64,000 nucleotides of DNA from 13-2-20CM-68-14 sp051955535 (GTDB lineage: Bacteria > Actinomycetota > Thermoleophilia > Gaiellales > Gaiellaceae), in assembly GCA_051955535.1 (NCBI GenBank), contig JBQCGP010000085.1:62001-126000 (forward strand), in the 5' to 3' direction. The notes beneath the pieces are model-generated. The model was not told the DNA's origin, made no database searches, and worked only from the letters and a program-made list of their open reading frames with translations. This document shows, in pieces, positions 60,791 through 64,000 of the stretch. Made by a program: the position numbers and the translations under genes. Each line of letters begins with the position of its first letter. Within the stretch, counting starts at the first letter, position 1.

Positions 60791-61096
60791 GTGGCGACGA
60801 TCCTGCTGGCGGGGGTCGATCTCTTCTTTCGGGGGAAGCTGGAGGGGCTTCTGCCGGGCCACCACCTCGTGACGGTCGACAGTGTCGACTCGCCCGATCT
60901 CGTGATCGCGGACATCGGCCGGATCGACCCCGATGAGATCGCGGACACCTTTCCCGACGTCCCGATCCTCGGCTTCACGAACCACACGGACACCTCCGGA
61001 CTACGCGCCGCGCACGAGGCCGGGTTCGATCAGGTGGTGGCGAAATCGGCCCTCACGGACCGCGCGCAGGACCTCGTCGAGGAGCTGACGGCCTAA
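60791..61096 (+). CDS. Receiver-like (CheY-fold) small protein
   Basis: A 101-residue protein with receiver-type secondary structure: ATILLAGVDLFFRGKLEGLL, SPDLVIADIGRID with a phosphoacceptor-like Asp, VPILGFTNHTDTSG in the Ser/Thr position, HEAGFDQVVAKSAL with the conserved lysine. The N-terminal acidic pair is missing, so it is likely a pseudo-receiver or a phosphorylation-independent partner. GTG 60791 has TACGCT six bases upstream. It precedes a ferredoxin gene by 16 bases. Confidence 0.65.
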   Translation: MATILLAGVDLFFRGKLEGLLPGHHLVTVDSVDSPDLVIADIGRIDPDEIADTFPDVPILGFTNHTDTSGLRAAHEAGFDQVVAKSALTDRAQDLVEELTA

Positions 61097-61112
61097 CTAG
61101 ACTGGTCGGCCG

Positions 61113-61418
61113 ATGACGTACATCATCGCCGAGCCTTGCATCGACATCAAAGACCTCTCGTGCGTCGACGTCTGCCCTGTCGACTGCATCCACGAGTTCG
61201 AACGGATCCTGATCATCGATCCTGAGGAGTGCATCGATTGTGGGGCGTGCGAACCGGAGTGCCCGGTGGAGGCGATCTTCCCCGAGGATGCGCTGCCGGA
61301 CAAGTGGAACGATTTCGTGAAGATCAACTACGCCTACGGCGATGGAGCGGATGTCATCAACAACCTCGTCAACGAGTACGCGACCGCTCACAACGTGCAG
61401 AACCCGCCGCTCGAGTAG
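61113..61418 (+). CDS. fdxA: 7Fe ferredoxin ([3Fe-4S][4Fe-4S])
   Basis: A 101-residue FdxA-type ferredoxin. YIIAEPCIDIKDLSCVDVCP and the second motif DCGACEPECPVEAI give the C-x7-C-x3-CP and C-x2-C-x2-C-x3-CP patterns; the x7 spacing in the first motif is typical of a [3Fe-4S] cluster. The C-terminal half has the family's DKWNDFVKINYAY. It carries electrons for oxidoreductases such as cytochromes P450 or 2-oxoacid enzymes. TAGACT lies nine bases before ATG 61113. Confidence 0.95.
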   Translation: MTYIIAEPCIDIKDLSCVDVCPVDCIHEFERILIIDPEECIDCGACEPECPVEAIFPEDALPDKWNDFVKINYAYGDGADVINNLVNEYATAHNVQNPPLE

Positions 61419-61481
61419 CGCGTTACATCTCCTCGAAGACGGGCAGGACCCCTCGCGTAGTTCGTGAGAAAGGGGTTTTCG

Positions 61482-61820
61482 ATGCCACAGCAAGGATGGA
61501 GCGCGAAGCGCGAACGGCAGTACGAGCACATCAAGAAGAGCGAGAAGAAGCAGGGACGCTCGACGACGCGCGCCAAGCAGATCGCCGCAGCGACCGTCAA
61601 CAAGGAACGGGCCCGCAAAGGCGAGTCGAGATCTGCCTCGCGTAGTTCGACCCGGGACATCTCGTCCGGTCGACGCGGCGGCCTTCGGTCTGGCGGCGGC
61701 CCGAGGGGACGCACGAAGGAGCAGCTTTACAACGAGGCCAAGCGTCGCGGGATCAAAGGTCGGTCGAAAATGAACAAGGCGCAGTTGCAGCGCGCCGTCG
61801 CCGGCAAGAGCTCTCGGTAG
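61482..61820 (+). CDS. Small basic DNA/RNA-binding-like protein with Rho-N/SAP-type C-terminus
   Basis: A 112-residue very basic protein. MPQQGWSAKRERQYEHIKKS and the KQGRSTTRAKQIAAATVNKE stretch match short actinobacterial proteins often labelled 'plasmid stabilization protein'. After an Arg/Ser/Gly linker, KEQLYNEAKRRGIKGRSKMN forms a Rho-N/SAP-like helix-turn-helix. Nucleic acid binding is likely; the role is unknown. GAAAGG lies before ATG 61482. Confidence 0.75.
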   Translation: MPQQGWSAKRERQYEHIKKSEKKQGRSTTRAKQIAAATVNKERARKGESRSASRSSTRDISSGRRGGLRSGGGPRGRTKEQLYNEAKRRGIKGRSKMNKAQLQRAVAGKSSR

Positions 61821-61851
61821 CCCTGCCCCGGATAGGTATCGTGGCCGCCTT

Positions 61852-62553
61852 GTGAGACCGCTCACCCTCGACCACGTCGCTCTCTGGGTAGCCGACCGCG
61901 AGCCGATTTCGGACTTCGTAACCGAGCACGTCGGCATGCATGTGATCGAACAGACCGATCGTTTCACGCTCGTCGGTTCGGACGCCCGGCGCGGCAAGCT
62001 GACCCTCTTCGACGCTGAAGGGCCGCGCGAGCGGGGAGCTCTGAAGCACGTCGCGCTCCGTGTCTCCGACCTCCGCGCGGCGATCGCGGAACTGCCGGAG
62101 AACCTGTCTGTCGATCAGCCGCGAGAAGGCGAGGCCTACTTCGACGTCGCCGAAGGGCTGCGGCTCGGCCTCGTCGAGGCTCGCACCGAAGTCGACTACG
62201 ACCTCGACCACACGGCGCTGTTCTCGCGTGACCCGACCGCGACCGCGCGGGCCTACGAGCGACTCGGCTTCCGTTACGCGCCGCCTGGCCCGTCCGAGCA
62301 GCCGCGGATCGAGGTTGGCGGTGCCTTCGTCGAGCTTCACGACGGCAACCCCGGCGATCCCGAGCGGCCGCTGCTGAACCACTTGGCCGTTCTCGTCGAC
62401 TCGACCGACGAGCACATCGCCGAAGCCGAGGAGCTGGGGGTCGAGATCGACGATGTCGTCGACGCGCCCAACACCTATGCGGTCTTCCTCTGGGGTCCCG
62501 AGCGCGTCCGGATCGAGTACGTCGAGCACAAGGCCAGCTTCTCCCTCACGTAG
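61852..62553 (+). CDS. Two-domain VOC (glyoxalase/dioxygenase fold) protein
   Basis: A 233-residue protein with two VOC repeats: LTLDHVALWVADREPISDFV and LKHVALRVSDLRAAIAEL at the N-terminal half, DHTALFSRDPTATARAYERL and LLNHLAVLVDSTDEHIAEAE in the second. Metal-ligand positions (His in DHVA, Glu in RIEYVE) are present, as in extradiol dioxygenases and glyoxalases. Substrate unknown. The stop touches the TTG of the FAD enzyme gene, so the two may work in one oxidative pathway. TATCGT lies nine bases before GTG 61852. Confidence 0.8.
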   Translation: MRPLTLDHVALWVADREPISDFVTEHVGMHVIEQTDRFTLVGSDARRGKLTLFDAEGPRERGALKHVALRVSDLRAAIAELPENLSVDQPREGEAYFDVAEGLRLGLVEARTEVDYDLDHTALFSRDPTATARAYERLGFRYAPPGPSEQPRIEVGGAFVELHDGNPGDPERPLLNHLAVLVDSTDEHIAEAEELGVEIDDVVDAPNTYAVFLWGPERVRIEYVEHKASFSLT

Positions 62554-63609
62554 TTGATCGTCGCCGGCGCCGGCATGGCCGGGTTGTGCGCCGCCGCGCG
62601 CGCACGTGAGCTCGGAGCCTCGCCGGAGGTGCTCGAGAAAGGCGACCGGCCGGGTGGCTCGATGCTGCTCTCGAGCGGCGTCGTCTGGCGCTATCGCACT
62701 TTCGAGGACTTCCGCCGCCAGTGCCCCGACGGCGATCCACGGCTCCAGCGCGCGATCGTCGAACGCCTTGACGACGCACTCGACTGGCTCGAGTCGCTGG
62801 GCGCTCCGGTCCTCCGGCGAGAAACCCGAAACCCGCGCACCGTCGGGCGGCGCTTCGACCCGCGTGGCCTGACCGACGCGCTCGTCCGCGCGGCGGGCGC
62901 TTTCCAAACCGGACATGCCTTGGGGGCAGACCTCCAGACACATCTCGAAGAGCCGCTCATCCTCGCCACGGGGGGCTTTCCGGTGAGGCTCGCCCGTGAG
63001 CGCGGTCTCGCGCTGCGCTCGAACCCCTGGAGCGAGGGCGACGGCCTCGACCTCGCCGTCGCCTCGGGCGCCGCATCAACGGACGGCATGGACGAGTTCT
63101 ACGGCCGGGCAATGCCTGCCCCGCCCGCACGCTGGGGCGAACCCGAGTTCGTCGACCATGCGCAACTCTACGGCCGCTTCGCGACCGTTCTCGACGAGCA
63201 GGGCGGTCGGATTTCGCACGACCCGGACGACTGGTCGGAGAACGGCCTCGTCCAGAAGGTCGCGCGCCGCGGTGGAAGCGCCTGGTACGTGGTCGACGGT
63301 AAGGACCTCGGCCGCGAAACCCCGTACGGGACGGTCGCCGACGCGATCGAGCGCGTTCGACGATCCGGCGGGACGGTCGAGGATCGGAACGGCGCAGTGG
63401 CCGTCCACGTGGTTGCCGCGGTCACCCACACGATCGGCGGCTTGGCGATCGACGAACGCGCTCGCGTTGTCGACCGAAGCGGGGCGGCGATTCCCGGCCT
63501 CTACGCCGCCGGCGTCGACGCCGGCGGCTGGTCGACCGGTGGGTACGCGAGCGGTCTCGCGGCCGCCGTGGTCTTTGCCCTGGTTGCGGCGGAAGAGGCT
63601 GCTAGCTGA
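62554..63609 (+). CDS. FAD-dependent oxidoreductase (fumarate reductase/ketosteroid dehydrogenase-like)
   Basis: A 351-residue flavoprotein. MIVAGAGMAGLCAAARAREL is the FAD dinucleotide-binding motif, PGGSMLLSSGVVWRY follows it, ILATGGFPV and SEGDGLDLAVASGA are typical of FAD_binding_2 enzymes, and THTIGGLAIDERARV and GLYAAGVDAGGWSTGGYASG close the FAD site. It is about 150 residues shorter than fumarate reductases, with a reduced capping domain. The TTG start directly follows the VOC gene stop. Substrate unknown. Confidence 0.82.
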   Translation: MIVAGAGMAGLCAAARARELGASPEVLEKGDRPGGSMLLSSGVVWRYRTFEDFRRQCPDGDPRLQRAIVERLDDALDWLESLGAPVLRRETRNPRTVGRRFDPRGLTDALVRAAGAFQTGHALGADLQTHLEEPLILATGGFPVRLARERGLALRSNPWSEGDGLDLAVASGAASTDGMDEFYGRAMPAPPARWGEPEFVDHAQLYGRFATVLDEQGGRISHDPDDWSENGLVQKVARRGGSAWYVVDGKDLGRETPYGTVADAIERVRRSGGTVEDRNGAVAVHVVAAVTHTIGGLAIDERARVVDRSGAAIPGLYAAGVDAGGWSTGGYASGLAAAVVFALVAAEEAAS

Positions 63610-63784
63610 CCGGCTGCAGGTAAACGCAGCGCCGCGAGTCGCCCGGTAGCGGCGAGGGCGCGAGCTTGGAAACCCGCATCCGGCCGTCCTCCTCCTCGAC
63701 GACGTCGCCGACCGACGGAGGGTCGCCGTCTCGCTCGCGCAGCTCGTAACCGGTGGGCTTCGAGACGAAGAGGAGGTAATTCAT
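63602..63784 (-). CDS. Small conserved-looking protein, 60 residues
   Basis: MNYLLFVSKPTGYELRERDG then DPPSVGDVVEEEDGRMRVSK and a C-terminal DSRRCVYLQPV suggest a small beta-barrel fold. ATG 63784 has TAATAT nine bases upstream, and that box sits partly in the hairpin repeat at 63797. It overlaps the end of the FAD gene by eight bases. No function recognised. Confidence 0.6.
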   Translation of the reverse strand: MNYLLFVSKPTGYELRERDGDPPSVGDVVEEEDGRMRVSKLAPSPLPGDSRRCVYLQPVS

Positions 63785-63796
63785 GCCGGCGCGATA

Positions 63797-63841
63797 TTAG
63801 TGCGCCATCCCGGCAATCGGCATTGCTGGAAGGGGCACTAG
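63797..63841. repeat. 45-bp hairpin with MITE-B-like ends (TTAG/CTAG)
   Basis: TTAGTGCGCCATCCCGGCAAT and its near reverse complement ATTGCTGGAAGGGGCACTAG surround a CGGC loop. The arms match the terminal repeats of element B (50723-50890), as though its interior had been lost. Read on the minus strand, its CTAG edge contains the TAG stop of the histidine kinase at 63838. Confidence 0.7.
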
Positions 63842-64000
63842 CCGCCACTTTCGGCCGCGTACCGGGGCAGGACCACCCGCACCGCCGTGCCGCCGTTCGT
63901 CCCGGCGCCCACTGTGATGTGGCCGTTCAACGTCAGCGCCCGTTCCTCGATCGCCTCGAAGGTGCGCCGCCGACGCTCGCCCGCGCCGTCGTCGGAGATC
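63838..64000 (-). CDS. C-terminal end of a histidine kinase, cut by the window edge
   Basis: The last 53 codons, starting mid-gene: ISDDGAGERRRRTFEAIEER then LNGHITVGAGTNGGTAVRVV and LPRYAAESGG. The DDGAG glycine box, the GG-T region and the V-x-LP end are those of a HATPase_c domain of NarL-type sensor kinases. It presumably phosphorylates a response regulator encoded beyond the window. The TAG stop is formed by the hairpin repeat. Confidence 0.75.
   Translation of the reverse strand, partial: ISDDGAGERRRRTFEAIEERALTLNGHITVGAGTNGGTAVRVVLPRYAAESGG

Noticed and set aside
61852..63609. A secondary-metabolite or degradation gene cluster around the VOC and FAD genes
   Set aside because: Just two adjacent oxidative genes, with no scaffold-building, transport or regulatory genes beside them.

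Overview
The window reads as one contiguous piece of a high-GC actinobacterial chromosome. The best fit is the class Thermoleophilia (Gaiellales-like). The evidence is a dnaK-grpE-dnaJ-hspR-clpB stress operon, a myo-inositol phosphate synthase/phosphatidylinositol synthase pair, a metG-tatD-rsmA-ispE-glmU-prs-rplY-pth-mfd-mazG-eno-pyk-ftsB-DUF501 backbone, and many genes that appear to be transcribed without a leader. The lineage is inferred from gene content and order; no rRNA is present. One tRNA gene (Gln, TTG) is present. I see no prophage, CRISPR array, integrase or rRNA operon.

Layout. 1-4261 (minus): two polytopic membrane proteins, a 25-residue peptide, carbamate kinase and a cyclic-2,3-diphosphoglycerate-synthetase-like GTPase. 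4324-9532: a secreted protein, an M3-like peptidase, YjbQ, a secreted phosphoesterase and an rRNA uracil methyltransferase. 9512-15190 (minus): a presenilin-like intramembrane protease, a uracil-DNA glycosylase-like protein, a glycosyltransferase-PHP fusion, and an inositol lipid operon (PAP2, CDP-alcohol transferase, inositol phosphate synthase). 15363-18341: MoaA, a small acidic protein, a REP-associated (RAYT) transposase and an M29 aminopeptidase. 18438-25454: the heat-shock operon facing clpS. 25622-31124: pseudouridine catabolism (psuG, a PfkB kinase), an LCP cell-wall ligase, a ROK sugar kinase and small proteins. 31133-52564: the translation, envelope and glycolysis backbone, ending in an HTH-receiver fusion and a PAP2 phosphatase. 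52500-64000: a four-GAF SpoIIE-type phosphatase, a glycerophosphodiesterase, an L,D-transpeptidase, a thiol-redox/cytochrome c maturation trio, Rieske and 7Fe ferredoxins, and the tail of a histidine kinase.

The most unusual material lies between the genes. (1) Two MITE-like elements of about 168 bp share a 52-bp core but have different terminal inverted repeats. Together with two short hairpins carrying similar ends, they sit so that the TAG at the element edge is the stop codon of a neighbouring gene. (2) A separate double-hairpin intergenic repeat occurs five times, twice in tandem upstream of rplY. A RAYT transposase, the enzyme class known to mobilise REP palindromes, is encoded in the same window. 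(3) More than twenty genes have a TANNNT -10 box 6-9 bases before the start codon and no ribosome binding site, which points to widespread leaderless transcription. Protein-level oddities include a presenilin-like protease with GLPD in place of GxGD, a glycosyltransferase-PHP fusion, a ClpB shortened in its second ATPase module, and a tiny reading frame overlapping the start of clpS.
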